Source: Hydrogenophilales bacterium 16-64-40 (GTDB lineage: Bacteria; Pseudomonadota; Gammaproteobacteria; Burkholderiales; Thiobacillaceae). From it: a DNA stretch of 64,000 nucleotides. Shown here piece after piece: positions 18,852 through 36,090 of the stretch. Below the pieces are notes generated by a model, which saw nothing but the letters and a program-made list of their open reading frames with translations, did no database searches and had not been told where the DNA came from. Numbering within the stretch: position 1 is the first letter of the stretch; each line of letters begins with the position of its first letter. The stretch is from contig NCGX01000007.1 of NCBI GenBank assembly GCA_002256995.1, positions 21,341 through 85,340 on the forward strand, given 5' to 3'. The position numbers and the translations under genes were made by a program.

Positions 18852-20843
18852 ATGATGTCGCACACGCAACACCGTGGGATGGGTGTCCGCATCGGGCTCG
18901 GCTTCCTCATCGTGCTCGTCCTGATGGCCGCGCTCAGCGCGAGCGGCCTACGTTATGTGGCCGAGGCCAACCAGCGCCTGAAGGACATCGCCCAGATCAA
19001 CAACGTCAAGACCGTGCTTGCCACTGAAATGCACAGCGCGTTGCGCGAGCGCGCGCTCTCCATGCACGCCCTGCCCATCCTCGCCGACCCGTTCGACAAG
19101 GATGAGGAGATTCAGCGCTTCAATGCTCAAGGCGCCATTTACATCCGGGCGCGGAGTCAACTCGAGCGTATGCCGCTCAACCCGCTGGAAAGCGAGATCC
19201 TCGGCCACATCCGTGAGCTCACCAGCGAGGCCCAACCCGAGGTGCAAAAGGTCGTGGAGATGTCCACCTTCATCGACGACCAGACAGCAATATTCGACCA
19301 GATACGCAGCGTCGCCATGCCAAGGCAGCGCGCCATCGCCATCCATGTCAGCAACCTGCTCGACCTGCAGCGCCAGCAAACAGCCACTGCGGTGCGCAAT
19401 GCAGAAATCTCGTATGCGCGCGTGCGCAACCTGACGCTGGGGCTGGGCACGGCGGCGCTGCTGATCGGGATCCTGATTGCCGGTTTCGTCAGCCGGCGCG
19501 CAACCCATCAGGCCAGACAACTCGCTGCCCAGGCGATGTATGACCCGCTGACCGGTTTGGCCAACCGCTCGCTGCTGCATGACCGGCTCGAGCATGAGAT
19601 CGAACGGTCCAAGCGCGCCCACACCTCGTTCGGGGTGGTGCTGATGGACCTGGACCGCTTCAAGGAAGTCAACGACACCCTGGGCCATGAGGTGGGCGAC
19701 AAGCTGCTGCGGGAAGTCGGGCGCCGCTTCAAGGAGGCGGTACGCGCCGAAGACACGGTGGCGCGGCTGGGCGGCGACGAGTATGTCGTGCTGGTGCATG
19801 ACCTGGATCGCAAAGGCATCCCGGCCATCGCGAACAAGCTGCTCGCCGCCCTGGACAAGCCCTTCCACTGGCAGAACCAGGGCATCGACCTCGGCGCAAG
19901 CCTGGGGGTGTCGCTCTATCCTTCCCAGTGCCGCGACGCCAGCGAGCTGCTTCGTTGCGCCGACATCGCGATGTATGTGGCGAAACGCGCAGGCAAGGGC
20001 TATGCGGTGTATGCCCCGGATCAGGTACACACCAACCGCCACGATCTCTCGCTCAAGAGCGAGTTGCGCGCCGCCATCCAGGCGGACCAGCTGTGCCTCT
20101 ACTACCAGCCGCAAATCGACCATCACAGCCAGCGCGTGATCGGCGTCGAGGCACTAGTTCGCTGGAACCATCCGCAGCGCGGCTTCCTCGCGCCCGACCA
20201 GTTCATCCCCCTGGCGGAAGATGCGGGGCTGATCGGCCCCCTCACCCATTGGGTGCTGAGGACCGCGCTGGCGCAACTGGTGATCCTGCAGCGGCAGGCT
20301 CACGTCCTGACCATGGCAGTCAACCTCTCCGCGCGCAACCTGCACGACATGGAACTGCCCGCCAGCATTTCCGCCCTGCTTGCCGAGAGTGGCGTCGCCC
20401 CACAAGACCTCATCCTCGAAATCACCGAGAGCGCGGTCATGGCCAACCCCAGCGACGGCCTCGCCATCCTCACCGAACTCGACCGCATGGGGGTGACGCT
20501 CTCGATCGATGATTTCGGCACCGGCTATTCGTCGCTTGCCTATCTCAAGGGGCTGCCGGTAGACGAACTGAAAATCGACAAATCCTTTGTGATGGACATG
20601 GTGGAAAACGAAAACGATGCGGTGATCGTGCGCTCCACCATCGATCTCGCCCACAACCTGGGACTCAAGGTGATCGCCGAAGGCGTGGAAACCCGGGACG
20701 CCTGGCACATCCTCGGCATGCTCGGCTGCGATTGCTCGCAGGGCTACTTCATGGGCAGGCCGATGCCGGCGGAAAAGCTGGAGGCATGGCTGCGGGAATC
20801 GGCGTGGTCAAACGTTCCGGCCGTCGCATTGTCCGCGCCGTAA
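18852..20843 (+). CDS. Membrane-bound GGDEF-EAL protein (c-di-GMP turnover), paralogue 1
   Basis: A 663-residue signalling protein. TM1 lies at about residues 12-33, a predicted periplasmic module at 34-192, and TM2 at 195-213. The GGDEF domain follows (GGDEY at 307-311, with an RAED inhibitory-site motif at 298-301), then EAL (EAL at 433-435, with downstream NLSARNL, EITES and DDFGTGYSSL segments). Both halves look catalytically complete; GGDEY is an active variant in other proteins. The sensor module contains RERALSMHALPILADPFDKD, closely matched by the second GGDEF-EAL protein at 32597. A perfect 12-base palindrome TATAAGCTTATA lies upstream at 18808-18819. ATG 18852 or 18855 may be the start. 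Confidence 0.94.
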   Translation: MMSHTQHRGMGVRIGLGFLIVLVLMAALSASGLRYVAEANQRLKDIAQINNVKTVLATEMHSALRERALSMHALPILADPFDKDEEIQRFNAQGAIYIRARSQLERMPLNPLESEILGHIRELTSEAQPEVQKVVEMSTFIDDQTAIFDQIRSVAMPRQRAIAIHVSNLLDLQRQQTATAVRNAEISYARVRNLTLGLGTAALLIGILIAGFVSRRATHQARQLAAQAMYDPLTGLANRSLLHDRLEHEIERSKRAHTSFGVVLMDLDRFKEVNDTLGHEVGDKLLREVGRRFKEAVRAEDTVARLGGDEYVVLVHDLDRKGIPAIANKLLAALDKPFHWQNQGIDLGASLGVSLYPSQCRDASELLRCADIAMYVAKRAGKGYAVYAPDQVHTNRHDLSLKSELRAAIQADQLCLYYQPQIDHHSQRVIGVEALVRWNHPQRGFLAPDQFIPLAEDAGLIGPLTHWVLRTALAQLVILQRQAHVLTMAVNLSARNLHDMELPASISALLAESGVAPQDLILEITESAVMANPSDGLAILTELDRMGVTLSIDDFGTGYSSLAYLKGLPVDELKIDKSFVMDMVENENDAVIVRSTIDLAHNLGLKVIAEGVETRDAWHILGMLGCDCSQGYFMGRPMPAEKLEAWLRESAWSNVPAVALSAP

Positions 20844-20891
20844 AGGTCGACAAATAGTACGGCGTTCGCAACCTTTCCCCTCACCCGGGAT

Positions 20892-21761
20892 TCAGCAAAC
20901 ATTTTTTTTCAGGTACGCCGCGAAGTCTTCGCTGACTTCGCTGTGCTTGAGCGCGTATTCGACGGTGGCCTGCAGATAGCCCAGCTTGCTGCCGCAGTCG
21001 TAGCGGGTGCCGTCGAAGTCATAGGCCAGCACCTGCTGTTCTTTCAGCAAGGCGGCGATGGCGTCGGTCAGCTGCAATTCGCCGCCGGCGCCGGGCTTGA
21101 GGTGCTGGATGTGGTGGAAGATCCGCGGGGTGAGTATGTAGCGACCGACCACACCGAGGTTGGACGGTGCGTCCTCGGGTTTCGGTTTTTCGACGATGGC
21201 GTTCACCCGCGACACACGATCCGCCATGGGGCTGGCGTCGACAATGCCGTAGGACGCGGTTTCCGACGGTGCCACCTGCTGCACCCCGAGCACCGAACAC
21301 TGGTAATACTCGTATAGATCGACCATCTGCTTCATCGCCGCCGGACTGCCGTCGATCAGGTCGTCGGCGAGGATGACGGCGAAGGGTTCGTTGCCGATCA
21401 CCGGCTGCGCGCACAACACGGCATGGCCGAGCCCCAGCGCTTCGGCCTGGCGGATGTAGATGAAATTGACGCCGGCCGGGCGGATCGACTGCACCAGTTC
21501 CAGATCGCGATCCTTGCCGCGCGCGGCCAGTTCGGTTTCCAGTTCATAAGCCTTGTCGAAGTGGTCCTCCACAGTGCGCTTGGTGCGGCTGCTGATGAAG
21601 ATCATGTCGGTGATGCCGGCTTCCATGGCCTCTTCAACTGCGTACTGGATCAGCGGCTTGTCGACAATGGGCAGCATTTCCTTCGGGCTGGCCTTGGTGG
21701 CCGGCAGAAAGCGGGTGCCAAGGCCGGCAACCGGAAATACGGCTTTCCTTACTTTTTGCAT
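20892..21761 (-). CDS. galU: UTP-glucose-1-phosphate uridylyltransferase
   Basis: Makes UDP-glucose from UTP and glucose-1-phosphate for envelope polysaccharide and lipid synthesis. The 289-residue protein carries the nucleotidyltransferase signature [31 protein letters not shown], the [10 protein letters not shown] metal-binding strand and [12 protein letters not shown]. Length is normal. It lies 25 bases downstream of ligA on the same strand, so it may be the last gene of a zipA-ligA-galU run. Confidence 0.96.
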   Translation of the reverse strand: MQKVRKAVFPVAGLGTRFLPATKASPKEMLPIVDKPLIQYAVEEAMEAGITDMIFISSRTKRTVEDHFDKAYELETELAARGKDRDLELVQSIRPAGVNFIYIRQAEALGLGHAVLCAQPVIGNEPFAVILADDLIDGSPAAMKQMVDLYEYYQCSVLGVQQVAPSETASYGIVDASPMADRVSRVNAIVEKPKPEDAPSNLGVVGRYILTPRIFHHIQHLKPGAGGELQLTDAIAALLKEQQVLAYDFDGTRYDCGSKLGYLQATVEYALKHSEVSEDFAAYLKKNVC

Positions 21762-21786
21762 GTATTTTCCCTATCAGTCATTGGGT

Positions 21787-29232
<7,446 letters not shown>

Positions 29233-29254
29233 CTACTTCATCCCCGGTGACGGC

Positions 29255-31600
29255 TCAATGACGCAGCAGACGCCGCCAGGTCGCCACCACCGTGTCCGGA
29301 TTCAGCGAAATCGAGCCGATCCCCTGTGCCACCAGCCATTCCGCCAGATCGGGGTGGTCGCTCGGCCCCTGGCCGCAGATGCCGATGTATTTGCCGTGCC
29401 GGTTGCAGGCGGCGATGGCTTCCGCCAGCAGTTTCTTCACCGCCGGGTTGCGCTCGTCGAAGCCTTCGGCCACCAGGCCGGAGTCGCGGTCGATGCCCAA
29501 CGTGAGCTGGGTGAGGTCGTTGCTGCCGATGGAAAAGCCGTCAACGTGCTGCAAAAAGTCGTCCGCCAGCAGCACGTTGGAGGGAATTTCGCACATCATG
29601 ATCAGGCGCAAATCGTGCTCGCCGCGCTTGAGACCGTTTGCTTCCAGCAATTTTACCACCGTCGCGCATTCCTCCACCGTGCGCACAAAGGGGATCATCA
29701 CTTCGACGTTGGAAAACCCCAGCGTCTCGCGCACCTGCTTCAGTGCCCGGCACTCCAGCTCGAACGCCGGGCGGAACAGCGCCGACACATAGCGCGCCGC
29801 GCCGCGCAGCCCCAGCATGGGGTTTTCCTCCTTCGGCTCGTAGCGCTCGCCGCCCACCAGGTTGGCGTATTCGTTGGACTTGAAGTCGGACAGCCGCACG
29901 ATCACCGGCTGCGGCCAGAACGCGGCCGCCAGCGTGGCGATGCCCTCGGCCAACTTGTCGACATAGAACGACACCGGGTCGGCATAGCCCGCGGTGCGCG
30001 CATCGATCTCGTCGCGCAGTTCAGGTGATTGGCCGGCATAGTCGAGCAGCGCCAGCGGATGCACGCCGATCATGCGCGCGATGATGAACTCCAGACGCGC
30101 CAGGCCGACGCCGTGATTGGGGATCTGGGCGAACTCGAAGGCGCGTTCGGGATTGCCGACGTTCATCATCAACTTCACCGGCGGCTCGGCCAGGGTCTCG
30201 CTCGCCAGGGTCTCCACCGAGAACCGCAGCTTGCCCGCATAGACGAAGCCGGTGTCGCCCTCGGCGCACGACACCGTCACCGTTTCGCCGTCCTTCAGCA
30301 CCGTGGTGGCCTCGCCGGTGCCCACCACCGCGGGAATGCCCAGTTCGCGCGCCACGATCGCGGCATGGCAGGTGCGCCCGCCGCGGTTGGTGACGATCGC
30401 CGCCGCGCGTTTCATTACCGGCTCCCAGTCGGGGTCGGTCATGTCGGTGACCAGGATGTCGCCCGGCTGCACCCGGTTCATCTCGGCCGGGCTGGCGATC
30501 TGCCGCACAACGCCGGCGCCGATTTTCTGGCCGATGGCGCGGCCGCTGATACGCACCTCGCCGGGCGCTTCCAGCGTATAGCGTTCGCTGACGCCGTTGG
30601 CGCGCGCCTTCACCGTTTCCGGGCGCGCCTGCACGATGAAGAGTTCGCCGGTTTCGCCGTCCTTCGCCCACTCGACGTCCATCGGGCGCTGATAGTGCGC
30701 CTCGATCGCCATGGCCTGGCGCGCCAGTTCCAGTACCTCGGCGTCGGTCAGCGAATACTGGCGCCGCAGGTCCGCCGGCGTGTCCTCGATCACGGTCTCG
30801 CCGCCGCGCCACACCATGCGGGTCGCCTTCTCGCCGAGTTCGCGCCGCACCACGGCGGGAAAGCCTTCGGCCAGCTTCGGCTTGTGCACATAGAACTCGT
30901 CCGGGTTGACCGAGCCCTGCACCACGGTTTCGCCGAGGCCATAGGCGGCGGTGATGAACACCACGTCGCGAAATCCGGATTCGGTGTCCAGGGTGAACAG
31001 CACGCCGGAACACGCGATGTCGGCGCGCACCATGCGCTGCACGCCGGCCGACAGCGCGACGTCGGCATGCGCAAAGCCGTGGTGCACGCGGTAGGCAATG
31101 GCGCGATCGTTGTAGAGCGAAGCAAAGACTTTTCTCACATACAGCAGCAAGTCATCGGCGCCGCGCACGTGCAGATAGGTTTCCTGCTGGCCGGCAAACG
31201 AGGCGTCGGGCAGGTCCTCGGCGGTGGCCGACGAGCGCACCGCCACCGACACGTTGTCGCCGAGCGCGGCATAGGCGGTGCGCAGGCCCGATTCCAGGTC
31301 AGACGGCAAGGCGGCCGCCTCCACCCAGCCGCGGATCTCCGCCCCCGCCGCGGCCAGCGCCGTCACGTCCGCCACGTCGAGCGCCGTCAGCCGCGCATCG
31401 ATGCGCGCACGCAAATCGTTGTGATCGAGAAAATCCCAGAACGCCTGCGAAGTGGTGGCGAAGCCGCCCGGCACCTTCACCCCCGCGCCGGACAGATTGG
31501 CGATCATCTCGCCCAGCGACGCGTTCTTGCCGCCCACGCGCGGCACATCCGCCATCGACAGGCTGTCCAGCGGAACGATATAGTCAGTTGAAGTCGGCAT
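29255..31600 (-). CDS. ppsA: Phosphoenolpyruvate synthase
   Basis: Makes PEP from pyruvate and ATP (with AMP and phosphate released), a gluconeogenic step. The 781-residue protein has the N-terminal nucleotide-binding domain ([11 protein letters not shown]), the swivelling phosphohistidine domain ([21 protein letters not shown], catalytic His after the regulatory Thr) and the C-terminal PEP/pyruvate barrel ([26 protein letters not shown]). The regulator gene ppsR starts only 10 bases away on the opposite strand. PpsR is expected to phosphorylate the Thr in GGRTCHA to switch the enzyme off. Confidence 0.97.
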   Translation of the reverse strand: MPTSTDYIVPLDSLSMADVPRVGGKNASLGEMIANLSGAGVKVPGGFATTSQAFWDFLDHNDLRARIDARLTALDVADVTALAAAGAEIRGWVEAAALPSDLESGLRTAYAALGDNVSVAVRSSATAEDLPDASFAGQQETYLHVRGADDLLLYVRKVFASLYNDRAIAYRVHHGFAHADVALSAGVQRMVRADIACSGVLFTLDTESGFRDVVFITAAYGLGETVVQGSVNPDEFYVHKPKLAEGFPAVVRRELGEKATRMVWRGGETVIEDTPADLRRQYSLTDAEVLELARQAMAIEAHYQRPMDVEWAKDGETGELFIVQARPETVKARANGVSERYTLEAPGEVRISGRAIGQKIGAGVVRQIASPAEMNRVQPGDILVTDMTDPDWEPVMKRAAAIVTNRGGRTCHAAIVARELGIPAVVGTGEATTVLKDGETVTVSCAEGDTGFVYAGKLRFSVETLASETLAEPPVKLMMNVGNPERAFEFAQIPNHGVGLARLEFIIARMIGVHPLALLDYAGQSPELRDEIDARTAGYADPVSFYVDKLAEGIATLAAAFWPQPVIVRLSDFKSNEYANLVGGERYEPKEENPMLGLRGAARYVSALFRPAFELECRALKQVRETLGFSNVEVMIPFVRTVEECATVVKLLEANGLKRGEHDLRLIMMCEIPSNVLLADDFLQHVDGFSIGSNDLTQLTLGIDRDSGLVAEGFDERNPAVKKLLAEAIAACNRHGKYIGICGQGPSDHPDLAEWLVAQGIGSISLNPDTVVATWRRLLRH

Positions 31601-31610
31601 AATCCACCTT

Positions 31611-32390
31611 ATGAAAAACCACAGCGTTTTCTGCGTATCCGATCACACCGGCGTCACCGTCGAAGCGGTGGCAAAGAGCGTGCTCGCGCAGTTCCCTGCG
31701 CTTGAGTTTAGCCTGATTGCACTGCCTTTCATTGACAGCCTTGAAAAGGCGCAGGCTGCTGCGGCGCGGATTGCCGCCTCTTCCGACGCCCTGGTGTTTT
31801 CCACCCTGACCGACCCGGCCCTGCGCGCCGTCCTGCGTGACAGCCGCGTCAGCGTGTTCGACGTCTTCGACCTCATCGCCCCTGCGGTGGAACATGCCTT
31901 GGGGCAGGCCGCCACCCCCAGCGGCGGGCGCACCCACGGCATGGCCAACAACTACGAATCGCGCATCGACGCGGTGAATTTCAGCCTGGCGCTGGACGAC
32001 GGCCTGCAGCCGCAGCGGCTCGACCAGGCCGACCTGATCCTGGTCGGCGTCTCGCGCGTCGGCAAAACCCCCAGCGCGCTCTACCTCGCCCTGCAATACG
32101 GCCTGCGTGTCGCCAACTACCCGCTCACGCCGGACGACCTCGAGCAGGACAGCCTGCCCGACGTTCTGCTCGCCAACCTGCCGCGCCTGCGCGCCCTGAC
32201 CCTGTCGGCCGAACGCCTCGCCGCGATCCGCCAGGCGCGCTACCCCGACAGCCGCTATGCCAGCCTGCAGCAATGCCGCAGCGAACTCGCCGCCGCCGAG
32301 CGGCTGTTCATACGCCATGCCCTGCCCGTCCTCGACACCACCCGCATGTCGGTGGAGGAAATCGCGGCGCGCCTGCGAAACCCGCCCTGA
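31611..32390 (+). CDS. ppsR: PEP synthase regulatory protein (PSRP kinase/phosphorylase)
   Basis: Bifunctional ADP-dependent kinase and Pi-dependent pyrophosphorylase (DUF299 family) that inactivates or reactivates PEP synthase by threonine phosphorylation. The 259-residue protein has the early [10 protein letters not shown] motif, the P-loop [16 protein letters not shown] and the [14 protein letters not shown]-type segment. It is slightly shorter than E. coli PpsR (277). Divergent placement against its target ppsA, with 10 bases between start codons, means each gene's promoter must lie inside the other's coding region or overlap it. Confidence 0.96.
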   Translation: MKNHSVFCVSDHTGVTVEAVAKSVLAQFPALEFSLIALPFIDSLEKAQAAAARIAASSDALVFSTLTDPALRAVLRDSRVSVFDVFDLIAPAVEHALGQAATPSGGRTHGMANNYESRIDAVNFSLALDDGLQPQRLDQADLILVGVSRVGKTPSALYLALQYGLRVANYPLTPDDLEQDSLPDVLLANLPRLRALTLSAERLAAIRQARYPDSRYASLQQCRSELAAAERLFIRHALPVLDTTRMSVEEIAARLRNPP

Positions 32391-32596
32391 ACCTTGCCCC
32401 GAGTCGTCGTTTGTTGAGCCCCCCTATTTTTTAACGGATAAATGCCGTTGATGACATCAAGGGGAAGACAGGCCGGTTTGCCTGCACCTGGCGATGCAGC
32501 ATTCGATCAACTCATGCTGCGTGGCACGCCCGAATGTGCCACGTGACCGGGCCACTGCCTTTTCCGCCATTTGAGGCCACGGAACACGACTTTTAC

Positions 32597-34645
32597 ATGC
32601 AAGCTGAAGCCCGCATGATCATCCACCCTGCCGTGAAGCGTATCGCCCGTCCCACGGCCTGGAAACTTGCCCTGCTCGGGGGCTTTGTCATGCAATTGCT
32701 GCTGATCGTTTTCGTCAGCGTCATTGGTCTGCAACAGCTGGGCGTAACCACCGCCAACCTGAATAAGGTGGTCGACGTGCACATGCGCAACCAGGAACTG
32801 ACCAAGGCCATGGTGACGGCTGCGCGCGAGCGAACCCTGACCATGCTGATGCTCACTCAAGTCGATGACCCGTTCGACCAGGACACCTTGATGATGAATT
32901 TCAGCAACCAGGGCAGTCGCTTCGCCACAGCCCGCCAGGCCTTGTTGGAACAACCCCTGAACGCGCGGGAACGCGAACTGATCGTCGAACAGGGACGCCT
33001 CACCAGTCTGGCGCTGCCCATCCAGAACGAAGTCGTCGACCTGATCGCCGCGGGGCGCTCTGCGGAGGCGGGCGAGAGGGTGGTCACGCAGGCGATTCCC
33101 ATCCAGAACCAGGTCATGGTCGCGCTGTCGCAGCTCGATGCCGAAATGCACCGGGTATCAACGGCTGCCAGCAATCAGGCGCGCGCGGAACATGACGTCG
33201 CGCGCTGGTGGATCTACCTGCTGTCCGCCGCCGCGCTGCTGGTGGGGACGCTGGTCGCCACGGTGGTGTTCTACTTCTCCGCCCGTATCAGCCGCGAACG
33301 CGAGCAACTGGCCACCCACGATACCCTGACCGGCCTGCCCAACCGGATGCTGTTCAAGGATCGCCTGGAACAATCACTGATCCGCGCGAAACGTCATCGC
33401 ACCCTGGTCGGTGTGATGTTCATCGACCTCGACCGCTTCAAGCGGGTCAACGACACGCTCGGGCATGCCAGTGGCGACCAGCTCATCTGTGAGGTCGCCC
33501 GCCGCCTGCGACATACGGTTCGCGCCGATGACATCGTGGCGCGGCTGGGAGGCGATGAGTTTGTCGTGGTCATCAACGATGTGGTCGCGCTCACGCCCAT
33601 CCTGCAGGTGATTGAAAAGATGCTCGAGGCGGTGACCGAATCCTACGTGCTCGATGGGCGTGAGATCTTCAGCAGTTGCAGCATCGGGGTCAGCATTTAT
33701 CCGCATGACGGCACCACCTCGGTCGATCTGCTCAAGCACGCCGACACCGCGATGTACCACGCCAAGAACAACGGCCGAAACCGTTTCCAGCTCTACGACA
33801 CGGCGATGAACGCGATGGCCGAGGAAAGGCTGCAGCTTGAGACCGATCTGCACCACGCACAGGAACGTGGCGAGTTGGTCTTCCACTACCAGCCGCAACT
33901 CAACCTGGAGAGCGGGCGTATTCATGCCGTCGAGGCGCTGATTCGCTGGCAGCACCCGGACAAAGGGCTGCTCGCCCCGGCGGCTTTCCTCAGCTTGCTG
34001 GAAGAAACCGGCGGGATCGTCAACGTCGGCCGCCAGCTTCTGCTGACAGCCTGCCAGCAGACGGCACACTGGCATGCTACCGGGTTCACCGACCTGATCG
34101 TGGCCGTCAACCTCTCCGGCCGGGAATTCTGGCACGACACGCTGATCGCGAATATCGGCGACGCGCTGAGGCAATCCGGCCTGCCTGCGCACGCTCTGCA
34201 GCTCGAACTGACCGAAGGCATCTTCATGGAAGACGTCGACTCGGCCGCGGACAGGATACGGGCCTTGAAAGCCTTGGGAATTGCAGTGTCCGTCGACGAC
34301 TTCGGCACCGGTTATTCGTCCTTGGCTCACCTGAAGCGATTCCCGCTCGATGTCCTGAAAATCGACCGCTACTTCGTCAAGGACTTGCCGAACGCCCCGG
34401 CCAGCGAAGCCCTCATCAGCTCGATTCTCGCCCTGTGCAGGGGACTGGGTCTCGGCACCGTCGCTGAAGGGATCGAGACCCGGGCGCAGCTCGAATCGCT
34501 ACGCACACTCGGCTGCCCGATCGTGCAGGGCTATTTCATCAGCCGACCGGTGCCTGCGGAGCAGATCATCGAGTTGCTGGGCCGCGACTGGCTGGAGGCA
34601 TTCGGCACCACGCAACACGTTCAACCCAAACTCACTGTCATCTAA
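32597..34645 (+). CDS. Membrane-bound GGDEF-EAL protein (c-di-GMP turnover), paralogue 2
   Basis: A 682-residue signalling protein from ATG 32597. TM1 lies at about residues 22-44, a periplasmic module at 48-205 and TM2 at 210-232. The GGDEF domain has canonical GGDEF with RADD as inhibitory site, and the EAL domain has VEALIRW, NLSGREFW, ELTEG and DDFGTGYSSL. Both enzyme sites look intact. The sensor module contains a DPFDQD stretch followed by NFSNQGSRF and PLNARE, paralleling paralogue 1 at 18852. The frame is open to 32534, but a 7-base inverted repeat (GTGGCAC 32521-32527 / GTGCCAC 32536-32542) spans that point, so the shorter start is preferred. ATG 32615 is a further option. Confidence 0.93.
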   Translation: MQAEARMIIHPAVKRIARPTAWKLALLGGFVMQLLLIVFVSVIGLQQLGVTTANLNKVVDVHMRNQELTKAMVTAARERTLTMLMLTQVDDPFDQDTLMMNFSNQGSRFATARQALLEQPLNARERELIVEQGRLTSLALPIQNEVVDLIAAGRSAEAGERVVTQAIPIQNQVMVALSQLDAEMHRVSTAASNQARAEHDVARWWIYLLSAAALLVGTLVATVVFYFSARISREREQLATHDTLTGLPNRMLFKDRLEQSLIRAKRHRTLVGVMFIDLDRFKRVNDTLGHASGDQLICEVARRLRHTVRADDIVARLGGDEFVVVINDVVALTPILQVIEKMLEAVTESYVLDGREIFSSCSIGVSIYPHDGTTSVDLLKHADTAMYHAKNNGRNRFQLYDTAMNAMAEERLQLETDLHHAQERGELVFHYQPQLNLESGRIHAVEALIRWQHPDKGLLAPAAFLSLLEETGGIVNVGRQLLLTACQQTAHWHATGFTDLIVAVNLSGREFWHDTLIANIGDALRQSGLPAHALQLELTEGIFMEDVDSAADRIRALKALGIAVSVDDFGTGYSSLAHLKRFPLDVLKIDRYFVKDLPNAPASEALISSILALCRGLGLGTVAEGIETRAQLESLRTLGCPIVQGYFISRPVPAEQIIELLGRDWLEAFGTTQHVQPKLTVI

Positions 34646-34797
34646 TGCGCATCGGCACTGCAAGCTGGCCACGAAGCGCTTTCAACGAACTGCCCCCCCG
34701 GTGATGCCCCAGGACGCCACTGCGCGCCAGGGCTTCAGATTCGTCTAAAGCTGCCGAAACAACAATAAGTGCATGCCCCGCAAAAGGAACAGGATTG

Positions 34798-35100
34798 ATG
34801 TCCGAAGAAAACCAGGTTTTTACCAGCACGCTGGAAGCGAGCGATCAATTTGAGCCAACGGTCTGGATTGAAAACCTTGTCTCCATCCTGGCCAGCTTCC
34901 TGGCTGACCCGCGCTTACGTTATTCGCAAGGCGTACAACCCAACGTGGTCGACGGCGAAATTTGCCTGGTGGTGGCCGCCTGGCTGGAATCCACCGATCG
35001 CGCCACCTATGACCACGTCATGGCGTTTGCCCAATCCAACCAGTTGAAAACCAAACTGGACCGTCGCAGCGGCGAGCGGGCCATGCAAAAACCCGCGTGA
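34798..35100 (+). CDS. Hypothetical protein
   Basis: A 100-residue acidic, soluble protein with a central hydrophobic helix-like segment (about residues 20-36) and no motif I recognise. A ribosome site (AAGGAACAGGA) precedes ATG 34798; the frame could also start at TTG 34795. It stands alone between the second GGDEF-EAL gene and the converging SpoU methyltransferase gene. Composition and codon use look like the neighbours. Confidence 0.65.
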   Translation: MSEENQVFTSTLEASDQFEPTVWIENLVSILASFLADPRLRYSQGVQPNVVDGEICLVVAAWLESTDRATYDHVMAFAQSNQLKTKLDRRSGERAMQKPA

Positions 35101-35124
35101 TGCGCCCGCGCTGAAATCCGAAAA

Positions 35125-35904
35125 TCAGACCAGCCGCTGCCGCACGGCTTCGAAAACGGCGATCGCCAAAGCGGCCGACGCATTCAGCGATTCCATTTTT
35201 CCCGGCATGGGAATCTGAACCGTTGCGGTTGCCGCGGCGCGCACATCGTCCGATAGTCCGGCACCTTCGTTGCCCACGATGAGGGCAAGTGGGCCCGTCA
35301 GATCGCTTGAAAACACACTGCGGTCTTCTGCCAGCGCAAGGGCAAGGCTTTGCCCCTTGAATTGCGCGCACCAGGCAGGCACATCCACCCCCCGCTCGAT
35401 CGGCAGCACAAACTGCGCGCCCTGCCCGCCGCGCAGCGCCTTGGGCGACCACGGGTCGTGGCATCCCTTCGACAGCACCGCCCGCGTGGCGCCTGCTGCC
35501 GCACCGGTGCGCAGCATGGAACCGAGGTTGCCGGGGTCCTGAATGTCTTCCAGCACGATGATGAGCGGTGTGTCTTCACTTGCAGTGGGCGACAGCCAGG
35601 CCGACTCGGCGAGCAGGCCGGTGGGGGTGGAAACAGGCGTGAGTTCATCGAACAAGGCATCCGGCAGTGCGATCGCCTTGGCAGCCGGGCAGCGCCCGCG
35701 CCATTGTTCAAAACGTCCGGCATCGAACGATTCCGCTCGCACCAGCGTATACGGCTGCCCGCCCGCATCGAGATACGCGGCCAGCAGATGCTCGCCATCG
35801 AGCAGCGTCATCTGCGCCTCGCGCCGCGCACGGGCCGATTCGGCGAGCTTTTTCAGGCGCTTGAAGAGGGGGTTGTCACGCGAGGTGATGACTGTTTCGC
35901 TCAT
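35125..35904 (-). CDS. SpoU/TrmH family RNA 2'-O-methyltransferase
   Basis: SAM-dependent RNA methyltransferase with a C-terminal trefoil-knot domain. It has 259 residues with an N-terminal substrate-binding part (about 1-90), motif 1 (DIQDPGNLGSMLRTGAAAGA), motif 2 (ALIVGNEGAGLS) and motif 3 (IPMPGKMESLNASAALAI). ATG 35904 is preferred over the frame opening at 35946 because it begins the typical SETVITSRDNPLFK segment. Target rRNA or tRNA position cannot be assigned; the gene is distinct from rlmB at 40946. Confidence 0.92.
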   Translation of the reverse strand: MSETVITSRDNPLFKRLKKLAESARARREAQMTLLDGEHLLAAYLDAGGQPYTLVRAESFDAGRFEQWRGRCPAAKAIALPDALFDELTPVSTPTGLLAESAWLSPTASEDTPLIIVLEDIQDPGNLGSMLRTGAAAGATRAVLSKGCHDPWSPKALRGGQGAQFVLPIERGVDVPAWCAQFKGQSLALALAEDRSVFSSDLTGPLALIVGNEGAGLSDDVRAAATATVQIPMPGKMESLNASAALAIAVFEAVRQRLV

Positions 35905-35943
35905 GCGCGGATTATTGAATAGAAATTCAAAAACCTGAACTTC

Positions 35944-36054
35944 CATTCAACAACAGCCGAGCTTGAATGCTATGGATTCGACACACCGCGATGTCTGCAA
36001 TCGCACTCAATTAACAAAAAATTGCAGCATCTTTCAAGAACTCAGGTGTCGAAT
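35944..36054. repeat. Nested inverted repeats in AT-rich intergenic region
   Basis: Three inverted repeats lie in the gap between the divergent SpoU and SenB-like genes. A 7-base pair CATTCAA (35944-35950) / TTGAATG (35963-35969) comes first. Then 9-base arms ATTCGACAC (35976-35984) / GTGTCGAAT (36046-36054) enclose an 11-base stem with one bulged T, GATG-t-CTGCAAT (35990-36001) / ATTGCAGCATC (36021-36031). The stretch is visibly richer in A/T than the genes on either side. It could be a structured leader RNA, an operator or a small mobile-element remnant. Confidence 0.6.
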
Positions 36055-36090
36055 TCATAATTGCGATTCGCTGCGACAGGCTACACTCAT

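Noticed and set aside
32391-32596. c-di-GMP riboswitch before the second GGDEF-EAL gene
   Set aside because: Only a 7-base inverted repeat is present; the conserved GEMM-type motifs are not seen.
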